From contig CAVQFB010000005.1 in NCBI GenBank assembly GCA_963711675.1, positions 62,001-126,000 of the forward strand: a stretch of 64,000 bases of DNA, given 5' to 3'. This stretch comes from CAVQFB01 sp963711675. Its GTDB lineage: Bacteria > Acidobacteriota > Terriglobia > Terriglobales > Acidobacteriaceae. The position numbers were made by a program, and so were the translations under genes. Position 1 is the first letter of the stretch. The number at the start of each line of letters is the position of its first letter. Under the pieces are notes generated by a model. That model ran no database searches and was not told where the DNA came from. It worked only from the letters and a program-made list of their open reading frames with translations. This document shows, piece by piece, positions 39,701 to 47,147 of this stretch.

Positions 39701-40738
39701 TCAGTCAAGCGGTCCTGCGAAATTCTCTCGAACATAATGAAAGAAGATAGAGGTTGAAGTACTACGCTCAGGCAGACGATGCCGATAGTGTGGTATCTCG
39801 CGGCCGCGATACAGAAGAGCATCCCCTAGCGCCTGATAGACCTTGACCACTCCCGTTCGTGCTTCGAGATACAGAGGCCATGGAGTATGCGCCCCAGGCT
39901 CGGGAGCGTAGTCCAGGCACAACGTGATGCTGAACTCACACTGCTCGCGGTCCGCATGCTTGCGCAATCTTGCCCCGCTCTGGTAGGACGCCACATACAC
40001 ATACGAAGGTTTCACGGCTTCTCCAGCTATGTCGGTGACCAGCGGCGCCAGGTGGTGGTGGAAAAATCGGGCCACGGGATCGTTGTGCAAACCATAGCGT
40101 AGTGGACTCTCGTTGTCCCACCCGGCCTTTCCTCTTCGTATCAGCTGTCGGTAGTAACGACGCAGGGCCGCGAGGTGGAAAGGGTGGATCAGTCCTCCGA
40201 CCGGCACGTAACCGTTCCGGAAAGCTTTCCTGCAATGCAAAACGGCCTCGGCCCAACTCTTGCGCTGGCGCGCAAGAGCGCCCTCTTCAACCAAGATTCC
40301 GGCGTTGGCTAGCACCCAACGAGCCCACTCCGGCAGAAGGGGAGGTTCGGGATCACCCGGCGAGGAGTTCGCAAGCAAAGAACTCAAGGTCGGCCCCGGC
40401 CAGAATGGAATAAACGTGTCAGTTCTGGGATCTTGAATCCACACTGTCTCATGCTGCAGAGCGAAACACTGAAGATCACCGTAGGCGAGGGGAAGCGCCT
40501 GAGGAAAAATTCCATCGCGACAGAAGCAGGAATGCGGATTGACGATAAGTCCCCGTGCCGAAATGCTGGCCTCATCCCGCAACCACCGCGACGGCGTTAG
40601 ATGAGTTGGTTGCTCGTCCAGAAGGCAATGAAAAGAAGAAGAGGGGAGTACGGTATCCGGCACCTGCCGAACCGGCGGCTCCCCCATAAGGCGGGTGATC
40701 CATTCCATCCACGCTACGTCTTTTACCGGTGAAACCAT
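39701..40738 (-). CDS. Protein with C-terminal 2-oxoglutarate/Fe(II) oxygenase-like domain
   Basis: The product has about 345 residues. The last 130 have the 2OG/Fe(II) double-stranded beta-helix pattern: SYVYVASYQSGARLRKHADR supplies an H-x-D, followed by strands FSITLCLDYAPEP and GDALLYRGREIPHYRHRL, with the distal His. The N-terminal 200 residues are unusual. About residues 45-150 end in PEWARWVLANAGILVEEGA, which loosely resembles the tail of PqqD-like peptide-recognition domains. The gene overlaps the stop of the GPIPPAK-repeat oxygenase gene and should be translated with it. The start is uncertain: ATG 40738, 40708 or 40687, none with a clear RBS. Confidence 0.7.
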   Translation of the reverse strand: MVSPVKDVAWMEWITRLMGEPPVRQVPDTVLPSSSFHCLLDEQPTHLTPSRWLRDEASISARGLIVNPHSCFCRDGIFPQALPLAYGDLQCFALQHETVWIQDPRTDTFIPFWPGPTLSSLLANSSPGDPEPPLLPEWARWVLANAGILVEEGALARQRKSWAEAVLHCRKAFRNGYVPVGGLIHPFHLAALRRYYRQLIRRGKAGWDNESPLRYGLHNDPVARFFHHHLAPLVTDIAGEAVKPSYVYVASYQSGARLRKHADREQCEFSITLCLDYAPEPGAHTPWPLYLEARTGVVKVYQALGDALLYRGREIPHYRHRLPERSTSTSIFFHYVRENFAGPLD

Positions 40739-41838
40739 CCATTTACCGTAAGCCGGCTGTCGGCGAACGCCTGAGACGGACATTCGACCGGGGTTATCTC
40801 ATGCACCAGAGAACTCGGGAAAAAAACGATCCGATTCTGCTCTGGCACAATTGTCTGACAGTGATCTGCCTTCACCCATTGCCCGTTCTCGCGTTGTGAA
40901 TCGTAGATGCGCAACTCTCCTCCGGTGAAAGCCTTCGGTTCCCGATGGAAGAAATACACGAAGGTGAGTGCTCGGCTGCTGATTTCCTCCGCACTGTCGT
41001 CGGTATGGCAATAAAAGAAGTCGCCGTGGTTGCTGGCGGTGATTTGGGCTTCGATCTGCGAGACGGGGAAGACCTCCTGCCCCAGCTTCTGCAAAACCCG
41101 CGGCAGAAAAGCCTGGATCCGCTTGGTTAGCACCGCGGTTTCCTCGTCCCGGTTCATCAGCACATGCGACCGCCTGGCCTCGTAGTCGACCGTTCCTGCG
41201 TTGACGCCCGGAGAAATCACTTCGCTGACCTGGAAGTCAGCTTCGTGGTCCAGTGCGTGCTGCGTCAGACGATCGAGTTCCTCCGGCACAAGAAACTCGT
41301 CAAACACAACGCACTGTGTCGGGAGAAACGTCGTTTCTTCCAAGACCGCCACACTCGTTGGTTGACTTTGAGGTTGACTGTGGGCCGTTGGTGGTATGGG
41401 CCCCCTGGCCGGCGGTATCGGTCCCTTAGCGGGTGGTATGGGTCCCTTGGCAGGCGGTATCGGTCCCTTGGCGGGAGGTATGGGCCCTTTGGCCGGCGGG
41501 ATCGGTCCCTTAGCGGGTGGTATGGGTCCCTTGGCAGGCGGTATCGGACCCATCGCAATCCTGTAGTCTGCATCCTGGGATTGCGGTAAAGGTTCAGACA
41601 ATGCCACCTGACGCAAGATCTCGCTGCCTAGCACAGCGTAGGCGCGTTGGGCTACAGTTTCTCCCACGGCGCGGCTGATTGTTTCCGAAATCGCGACATA
41701 TTGTGGATGGTGTGCGTTCGAATCCCCGCGTGCATGCTGAAGCATATTGGCGAGAAGCTCCCTTTCCCGTGTACTTAGAATCCGCTCGTCCTGCAGCAAG
41801 CTCTCGGAAAAATGGTTGAAGATCTCCTGCGCTGTCAT
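40723..41838 (-). CDS. Prolyl-hydroxylase-like 2OG/Fe(II) oxygenase carrying eight GPIPPAK-type repeats
   Basis: The 371-residue protein has three parts. Residues 1-95 are helical and acidic (IFNHFSESLLQDERILSTRE). Residues 97-152 are eight tandem heptapeptides: six GPIPPAK, one GPIPPAR and one GPIPPTA. Residues about 180-371 form a prolyl-4-hydroxylase-type oxygenase with H-x-D in DFFYCHTDDSAEE, EPKAFTGGELRIYDSQ, and the distal His in PSSLVHEITPVECPS followed by SRLTVNGWFHR. P4H-like enzymes hydroxylate Pro in proline-rich peptides with Fe(II) and 2-oxoglutarate, so the repeat may be its own or its partner's substrate; this is inference. CGGAGG lies about nine bases upstream of the ATG. The downstream gene overlaps its stop and is also an oxygenase. 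Confidence 0.82.
   Translation of the reverse strand: MTAQEIFNHFSESLLQDERILSTRERELLANMLQHARGDSNAHHPQYVAISETISRAVGETVAQRAYAVLGSEILRQVALSEPLPQSQDADYRIAMGPIPPAKGPIPPAKGPIPPAKGPIPPAKGPIPPAKGPIPPAKGPIPPARGPIPPTAHSQPQSQPTSVAVLEETTFLPTQCVVFDEFLVPEELDRLTQHALDHEADFQVSEVISPGVNAGTVDYEARRSHVLMNRDEETAVLTKRIQAFLPRVLQKLGQEVFPVSQIEAQITASNHGDFFYCHTDDSAEEISSRALTFVYFFHREPKAFTGGELRIYDSQRENGQWVKADHCQTIVPEQNRIVFFPSSLVHEITPVECPSQAFADSRLTVNGWFHR
41383..41550 (-). repeat. Eight tandem 21-bp units encoding GPIPPA(K/R)
   Basis: Eight in-frame 21-bp units lie without spacers inside the oxygenase gene. Units 1-2 and 5-6 are the same 42 bp except for the first Gly codon, and other units differ only at third positions or in the last codons. 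This pattern suggests growth by duplication of an 84-bp block, with purifying selection on the peptide. Confidence 0.9.
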
Positions 41839-42038
41839 CGAGAGAAACCTCCGCGTGAGTGAATATTGAATTGGGGTCTACTGGGGCCGTCTGCTGGGGC
41901 CGCGGGGAAGGTAAGGGGTACCGCGCGGAAGATTAACAGAAAGGCCTGTGAATAAAACAGGAAAAAAGACAATCTAACAGGGGAACTAGATTAAGGCTGC
42001 GGGAACGCGGATATCAGCGGAGCTGCCAACCGACCGAC

Positions 42039-42734
42039 TTACTTCGTCGCCATCGCGCCAACTAGAGATTCGAAAACCTTGAAGCCCTCGGTGCATCCGA
42101 GTTCAGGCTCGGCAGACCGCTCGGGATGAGGCATCATCCCGAGGACATTTCTACCTTGACTGCAGATACCGGCGATATTGTCGAGCGAGCCATTCGGATT
42201 CGATTCTGTCGTGATTTGACCGTCGGGCGTCGAGTAGCGAAACACAATCCGGTTATCTCGTCTCAACTCAGCGAGTGTCGCCTCATCACAGAAATAGTTT
42301 CCCTCCATGTGACCGATTGGAATAGTGAGGACCTCACCTTGTCGACAGGCGTTGGTAAATGGCGTATCAGCATTTTCTACCCGTACGTGGACCGGCTTAC
42401 ATACGTATTTGAGGCCCATGTTGCGAGTGAGCGCTCCGGGCAACAGGCCGGATTCGCACAGAATCTGGAAGCCGTTGCAGATGCCGAGCACCAATCCGCC
42501 ACCCTCGGCGAACTTCTTTACCGATTCCATGACGGGCGAAAACTTGGCGATTGCCCCGGTTCTAAGATAGTCACCGTAGGCAAATCCGCCCGGCACGATG
42601 ATGGCGTCACAATTCTCCAAGTTATGTGAGTCGTGCCAAAGAAATGTGACGGGCTGCTTGGCGACCTGCTGAATTGTCCAGTAGGCATCGTGGTCGCAGT
42701 TCGAACCGGGGAAGATGATGACGCCGAATTTCAT
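42039..42734 (-). CDS. purQ: Phosphoribosylformylglycinamidine synthase, glutaminase subunit
   Basis: The 231-residue length is typical of PurQ. It is a class I glutamine amidotransferase that supplies ammonia to PurL in purine synthesis. The nucleophile Cys is in LVLGICNGFQILCESG near residue 86, and the partner His/Glu are in GMMPHPERSAEPE. The N-terminus FGVIIFPGSNCDHD is the PurQ signature. PurS and PurL are not in the window. Confidence 0.96.
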   Translation of the reverse strand: MKFGVIIFPGSNCDHDAYWTIQQVAKQPVTFLWHDSHNLENCDAIIVPGGFAYGDYLRTGAIAKFSPVMESVKKFAEGGGLVLGICNGFQILCESGLLPGALTRNMGLKYVCKPVHVRVENADTPFTNACRQGEVLTIPIGHMEGNYFCDEATLAELRRDNRIVFRYSTPDGQITTESNPNGSLDNIAGICSQGRNVLGMMPHPERSAEPELGCTEGFKVFESLVGAMATK

Positions 42735-42843
42735 GAGGCGGCCCTTCGCTTTTCGAGGATTGTCAAAAGTCTAGCACGAAAGAAAGCAGTCCCACGGTTC
42801 GAGCGTGACCAGGAACCACGAGGTTCTACAGCGTCGGGGTCCC

Positions 42844-43443
42844 TCAATCGCGGTCATCGGGCGAACCGGGTGGAAACGGGGGCGGTGGGAGCAGAGGTCC
42901 CCCGCCCGGACCGCCCGGGCCAATCTTCCTGTAAAAGAGAACATTCTCCGGACCGCGTTCTTCTCGAATGGTCTTCAGCTGGCGCCACTGGTCCAGAGTA
43001 AGCACCTTGCGGAGGTCAAGATTCATGAATGTGAACTCACGCTCCAGCTTTCCGCGTGCGGCCAAAAGCTGGTCAACCTGTCCACCTACTTGGCTAATAT
43101 CGGGCTGATCGGCGTCCAATAAAGTCTGCAGCTTCAGATCCTGTTTCTGGGTGTCGGCTTCGTAATCAATCAGCTTGAGGCGATGTTCGAAGAAGATCTG
43201 ATTCAGCTGCTTGACCTGCCCGTCGTTGAGCTGAAGTTTCTTTGCAATCTCCGAGTTTTGCCACCACTTGCCCATCTCGTGCTGGACCATCACCTTCACA
43301 GGGCCCGGTCCGGTCGCTCCCCCCATAGCGCCGTCGGCCACGGCCATTCCGAAGCCGCCTCCGGAGTGCGAAGTCGTCACTTGGCCCCATAGCGATAACT
43401 GAAATACAACTGCGAAAAACCACGCGAACGTGCTAATCCTCAT
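42844..43443 (-). CDS. Exported Spy/CpxP-like protein with Pro-rich tail
   Basis: ATG 43443 starts a signal peptide (MRISTFAWFFAVVFQLSLWG), with AAGGAG seven to eight bases upstream. The helical middle has NDGQVKQLNQIFFEHRLKL and DLRKVLTLDQWRQLKTI, resembling the LTxxQ repeats of Spy/CpxP-type periplasmic chaperones. The C-terminus is a Gly/Pro-rich tail (GGPLLPPPPFPPG). It is the last gene after the ECF sigma and membrane-protein genes, overlapping the preceding stop by 11 bases, which suggests an envelope-stress operon. Confidence 0.72.
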   Translation of the reverse strand: MRISTFAWFFAVVFQLSLWGQVTTSHSGGGFGMAVADGAMGGATGPGPVKVMVQHEMGKWWQNSEIAKKLQLNDGQVKQLNQIFFEHRLKLIDYEADTQKQDLKLQTLLDADQPDISQVGGQVDQLLAARGKLEREFTFMNLDLRKVLTLDQWRQLKTIREERGPENVLFYRKIGPGGPGGGPLLPPPPFPPGSPDDRD

Positions 43444-43936
43444 TTGCTTTCTCCTTGCTGGAACGGGCGTTGACAGAACGTGACCGCATGCCGTCATTCA
43501 TTTCTTGGGCTAGAAGGGCGGCGGGTTGAAGGGCATCGGGAACCTCGCTCTGCACGTCATGCTCGACCGCCAAAAGTAATTCGTGATCGGCATCAGTCTG
43601 AACGAGAGTGGGAGTAACGGCTGGAGGTGCACCACTCGCCAGGAGAGTCGCGCCGAGTAAAATCAAGGCGGCCACGCCGGCCCACGCCGCGATCGTGCGG
43701 CTGACGGCTCGTCTTCCTTCCGCAAGGACCCGCGACCAGATGGCGGCACGCTGTCGTCGCCAGAACTCGTCAGGACGCTCGGCCGTGCTGCGAGTTGCTT
43801 CGCCGAACTCATACAGTGTCCGTTCCAGTTGTTGGATTTCTGATTCCTGCACCTTATCTATCTCCGGCGCTGGGCGACGCGAGGCGTTGGTCAGGAAGAC
43901 CTTGGCGAGTTCCCCATGTTCCGAATTCCACTTCAT
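43433..43936 (-). CDS. Membrane protein, probable sigma-factor partner
   Basis: This 167-residue protein has one membrane helix at about 84-104 (TIAAWAGVAALILLGATLLA) with a cytoplasmic N-terminal helical half (YEFGEATRSTAERPDEFWRR) and a short outer part. It starts one base after the sigma-factor stop. By position and topology it is the likely anti-sigma factor, though it lacks an obvious zinc-binding HxxxCxxC motif. The function is inferred from context only. Confidence 0.65.
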   Translation of the reverse strand: MKWNSEHGELAKVFLTNASRRPAPEIDKVQESEIQQLERTLYEFGEATRSTAERPDEFWRRQRAAIWSRVLAEGRRAVSRTIAAWAGVAALILLGATLLASGAPPAVTPTLVQTDADHELLLAVEHDVQSEVPDALQPAALLAQEMNDGMRSRSVNARSSKEKANED

Positions 43937-43937
43937 C

Positions 43938-44588
43938 TCATTGTCTCCACTGCTGCCTCCTCAATTCTTCGCGCACTGCCCGGACTGATCTGAACAATTG
44001 TGACTTGACGCTTCCGACCCGCACTCCCAACACGTGTGCGATTTCCTGAAGTTCCATCTCCTCGACAAAGCGCAATGTGAAAACTGCGCGCTGCTGGGGT
44101 GAAAGCTCGGCGACGACGTCCCATACCGCTTTCAGTTCTTCCCGCGCCATCAGCCTTTCCTCGGGCGAGGGGTCGGGTGCGGTGAACTGTTTCGCGGTGG
44201 CGGGATTGCCCTGATCGCCATCGATACCGATCAGTCTTTTCCAGAACGCCAGCTTACGATTTCGCGACGCGTCGCGCGTCAGGTTCACGGCTATCCGCAA
44301 TAGCCATGTCTCAATGCTCGACTCGCCACGAAAGGTGGAAAGCTTCTGGTATGCGCGAAGAAAGCACTCCTGCGTCAGAGTGTCGGCTTCATCGTGATTG
44401 CGCACCAGCATCCAGAGCACGCGATAAACCCGCCTCTGGTTTTGCCTTACCACCTCATCAAACTCTTCGGCAGTGATGGCGCGAGCCGGCCTTGAGCCCG
44501 GTACCTCGATCGCGCTGGTCAGTGCTGTCTCCACGAAGAATATCGGCGCCACAGTCTCGGGCTCTGCAGAAGAATGGACGAATTTCAT
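43938..44588 (-). CDS. ECF-family RNA polymerase sigma factor
   Basis: Region 2 is clear (VYRVLWMLVRNHDEADTLTQ and YQKLSTFRGESSIETWLLRI) and region 4 ends the protein (LSPQQRAVFTLRFVEEMELQ and GVRVGSVKSQLFRSV). Together they make an ECF sigma-70 factor of about 216 residues from ATG 44588. An in-frame ATG at 44693 would add 35 residues that do not look like sigma factor and would overlap the opposite-strand gene. It heads a three-gene operon with a membrane protein and a Spy-like protein, a common envelope-stress layout. Confidence 0.9.
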   Translation of the reverse strand: MKFVHSSAEPETVAPIFFVETALTSAIEVPGSRPARAITAEEFDEVVRQNQRRVYRVLWMLVRNHDEADTLTQECFLRAYQKLSTFRGESSIETWLLRIAVNLTRDASRNRKLAFWKRLIGIDGDQGNPATAKQFTAPDPSPEERLMAREELKAVWDVVAELSPQQRAVFTLRFVEEMELQEIAHVLGVRVGSVKSQLFRSVRAVREELRRQQWRQ

Positions 44589-44669
44589 CGTCCAGGGTTT
44601 ACGGTAGGAGTAGATTTCTTTGTGCACATTCTCCCGGCCGCGACGACAATCGAGGGCATCTGAATTACT

Positions 44670-45152
44670 GTGAACCTCGGCGAACACTTTCATATTACTG
44701 GGAACGCGCTGAAAAACTGGATGGTTGCCCAGGTCCAGGACTCAATCGCGGTCGGGCTTTTGTGGCTGGTCGGTCTTTACCTTCTGAAGGTGCCGTGGGC
44801 GCCGTTGTGGGCACTTCTGGCGGCCACGTTGCAGGTTGTCCCACACTTCGGACCTGTACTCGGCCTCATCGGTCCTGCACTCGCGGCTACTTTCCATTGG
44901 GGCGACTGGGAGCATCCGCTCTACGTGCTGATCTTGTACGCTGCCGTTGCGGTGACAGATGGCTTGTTTCTTCAGCCCTACATCATGCGGCGAACCGCCA
45001 AGGTACCCATATGGGCGTCGATTTTGACGCCTATTGTCCTGGGAATCGTCCTGCCACTTTGGGGCGTGTTGCTGGCACCCCCTTTGTTGGCTGTGATTTT
45101 CGCTTACAAATCACGCTTGGCCCAGCGTGAATCCACTACCTCGCCACGCTGA
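44670..45152 (+). CDS. AI-2E family transporter, N-terminally truncated
   Basis: About 160 residues match the C-terminal half of the AI-2E/PerM family: LLWLVGLYLLKVPWAPLWAL, then VVPHFGPVLGLIGPALAATF and PIVLGIVLPLWGVLLAPPLL. Family members normally have about 350 residues and eight helices, so the first four helices are missing. A stop codon lies just before the first possible start, GTG 44670, and no RBS is seen. The upstream DNA is occupied by the opposite-strand sigma gene. It is likely a remnant, although a short functional version cannot be excluded. Confidence 0.7.
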   Translation: MNLGEHFHITGNALKNWMVAQVQDSIAVGLLWLVGLYLLKVPWAPLWALLAATLQVVPHFGPVLGLIGPALAATFHWGDWEHPLYVLILYAAVAVTDGLFLQPYIMRRTAKVPIWASILTPIVLGIVLPLWGVLLAPPLLAVIFAYKSRLAQRESTTSPR

Positions 45153-45234
45153 ACGCCGTGCCGGCAGCCCTGGCAAGCAGCTGCCGAAACCGCAAAGGCT
45201 ATCCTGACCGGGATTGGGCCTTGTACCTGCGTGC

Positions 45235-45240
45235 TATAAT
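45235..45240 (+). promoter_or_regulatory. Candidate -10 box for yebC
   Basis: TATAAT lies 110 bases before the yebC ATG, preceded by TTGGGC at 45214-45219 with 15-base spacing. The long leader between box and gene holds no recognisable riboswitch. The assignment rests on the hexamer alone. Confidence 0.4.
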
Positions 45241-45349
45241 TTTGCCGTCGCCTTCGTTGTTTTCGAGGCAATCTTGTGATCTCCTCTACCGGGCGAGTCC
45301 TGTTTCTTAACAGCAGCGCAATTAAAGTTCATTAAAACGAGGTACTTCC

Positions 45350-46099
45350 ATGTCTGGCCATTCAAAATGGGCCACAATCAAGCATAAAAAAGGGGCGCTT
45401 GACGCAAAACGCGGCAAGATATTTACCCGCCTCATTAAGGAAATCACAATCGCGGCCAAGAATGGCGGAGGCGATCCCGACAGCAACCCGCGTCTGCGTG
45501 GAGCGATTGCCGCAGCCAAAGCGGAGAACATGCCCGCCGACAACATCAAGCGCGCCATCCAGCGCGGCACCGGCGAACTGCCTGGTGTCAACTACGAAGA
45601 ATTCACGCTCGAGGGCTACGGTCCCGGCGGCGTCGCGCTGCTGGCTGAGATCAACACCGACAATCGGAACCGCACGGTGAGCGAAATCCGCCACGTCTTC
45701 GGCAAAAACGGAGGCAACATGGCGGAGGCTGGCGCGGTCTCTTGGATGTTCCACAAGAAGGGCGACATCGTCATTCCCAAGGCGGCAGCGAAAGAAGACG
45801 ACCTCATGGCCATCGTGATCGAAGCGGGCGGCGAAGATCTCCGCGATGACGGCGACAATTGGGAAATCCTGACTGACCCTGCCAGCTACGAAGGCGTTCT
45901 CGAGGCTGTCAAGAAGGCGGGTATCGAACCGGCGGCCGCGAGTGTCGGCCTCATCCCGCAGAACTACATCAAACTTGAGGGCGCCGCCGCGTCGCAGATG
46001 ATCCGGCTGATGGAAGCGCTTGAAGATAACGATGACGTGCAGAACGTTCATTCCAACTTCGACATTGACCAGAAACTGCTGGAAGAAGTGACAACGTAG
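45350..46099 (+). CDS. yebC: YebC/PmpR family regulator
   Basis: The 249-residue protein starts MSGHSKWATIKHKKGALDAK, the invariant family opening, and continues with KIFTRLIKEITIAAKNGGGD and GYGPGGVALLAEINTDNRNR. YebC proteins are cytoplasmic; some act as transcription regulators and others as translation factors that help ribosomes through polyproline stretches. An intrinsic terminator follows 20 bases after the stop. In many bacteria yebC adjoins ruvC, which is not seen here. Confidence 0.97.
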   Translation: MSGHSKWATIKHKKGALDAKRGKIFTRLIKEITIAAKNGGGDPDSNPRLRGAIAAAKAENMPADNIKRAIQRGTGELPGVNYEEFTLEGYGPGGVALLAEINTDNRNRTVSEIRHVFGKNGGNMAEAGAVSWMFHKKGDIVIPKAAAKEDDLMAIVIEAGGEDLRDDGDNWEILTDPASYEGVLEAVKKAGIEPAAASVGLIPQNYIKLEGAAASQMIRLMEALEDNDDVQNVHSNFDIDQKLLEEVTT

Positions 46100-46118
46100 T
46101 TGCCACGAACAAAGAGTT

Positions 46119-46152
46119 AGAGGGCCGCCCCATCGGGCGGCTCTTTTCTTTT
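46119..46152 (+). terminator. Intrinsic terminator after yebC
   Basis: AGAG...CCGCCC, loop CATC, GGGCGG...CTCT forms a stem with two bulged G residues, followed by TTTTCTTTT. It lies 20 bases past the yebC stop and ends that transcript. Confidence 0.85.
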
Positions 46153-46303
46153 CGGCTCGTTTTTCAACACTGCAGTGCAAAATTCTGTGGAAAAGCTGGG
46201 AAGTATTCAGGTAAGTAATTCAATGCGAGAACGTTCTGCATATTGCACTGACTCGGGTGCTGGCACTTCTGTGTTTCGGGTGAACACCTGAAGTGGAGAT
46301 TGG

Positions 46304-47053
46304 TTGAAGATTCGCCTCGACAAATTATTGGTGGACCGTGGTCTCGCGGCGTCACGCGAGCGCGCCCAAGCACTCATTCTCGCGGGAAAAGTTCTGGTCA
46401 ACGAACAGAAGATCGAGAAAGCCGGCTCGGTCTTCGAACCGGCGGTGCCACTGCGGCTGCTCGGCGAAGACCTGAAGTTTGTGAGCCGTGGTGGTTTGAA
46501 GCTGGAACACGCCCTCGAACACTGGCGAATCAATGTGCAGGGAAAGATTTGTCTCGATATCGGCGCTTCCACCGGGGGCTTTTCCGATTGCCTATTGCAA
46601 CACGGCGCAAGTCGCGTCATTGCAGTCGACACCGGATACGGTCAGATGAACTTCCGTCTGCGTCAGGACCCGCGGGTTCATTTGCTCGAAAAAACGAACG
46701 CCCGCTATCTGACCAAACAGGATGTGGGAGATACTGTCGATCTCGTGGTCATGGATGTCTCTTTCATTTCGGCGACGCTCGTGTTGCCTGCCGTACTCGC
46801 GGCGGGCTTTCCGGATAGCTTGTCGGAGCGCCAAGGCCGGCAAGTCGTGATTTTGGTCAAGCCTCAATTTGAAGTTGGGCGCGAGCTCGTAGGCAAAGGT
46901 GGAATCGTCCGCGACCAGGACGCTCAGCTGGGCGCCGTGGACAAGGTTCGGCGGGTGCTGATTGGCGCCGGATGCACGGTCACGGAATTCATCGAATCAC
47001 CGATACTTGGTGCCGAGGGAAATCGGGAGTTCCTGTTGTACGGAAGATTCTAG
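46304..47053 (+). CDS. tlyA: TlyA-family rRNA 2'-O-methyltransferase / hemolysin-like protein
   Basis: This 249-residue protein joins an N-terminal S4 RNA-binding domain (MKIRLDKLLVDRGLAASRER) to an FtsJ-type Rossmann methyltransferase. The SAM site is CLDIGASTGGFSDCLL, then VDTGYGQMNFRLR, MDVSFISATLV and VKPQFEVGREL. TlyA enzymes methylate ribosomal RNA riboses. The start is a TTG at 46304 with GGAG a few bases upstream. nadK follows on the same strand. Confidence 0.93.
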   Translation: MKIRLDKLLVDRGLAASRERAQALILAGKVLVNEQKIEKAGSVFEPAVPLRLLGEDLKFVSRGGLKLEHALEHWRINVQGKICLDIGASTGGFSDCLLQHGASRVIAVDTGYGQMNFRLRQDPRVHLLEKTNARYLTKQDVGDTVDLVVMDVSFISATLVLPAVLAAGFPDSLSERQGRQVVILVKPQFEVGRELVGKGGIVRDQDAQLGAVDKVRRVLIGAGCTVTEFIESPILGAEGNREFLLYGRF

Positions 47054-47147
47054 GACGCGGGCGCCTTTCCGGCACAATTCGGCATGCAGCGCTTAATCGC
47101 TCCAATGGCCCAATCGCTCGACGGGGCTGTACAATCTCGTTTTCACC

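Noticed and set aside
41383..41550. CRISPR array
   Set aside because: The units are contiguous with no unique spacers and are in frame inside a gene.
41265..41589. Arg/Tyr/Leu-rich repeat peptides in other frames over the 21-bp array
   Set aside because: Any frame over a 21-bp repeat is repetitive. Only the minus-strand GPIPPAK frame joins to recognisable domains and has an RBS.
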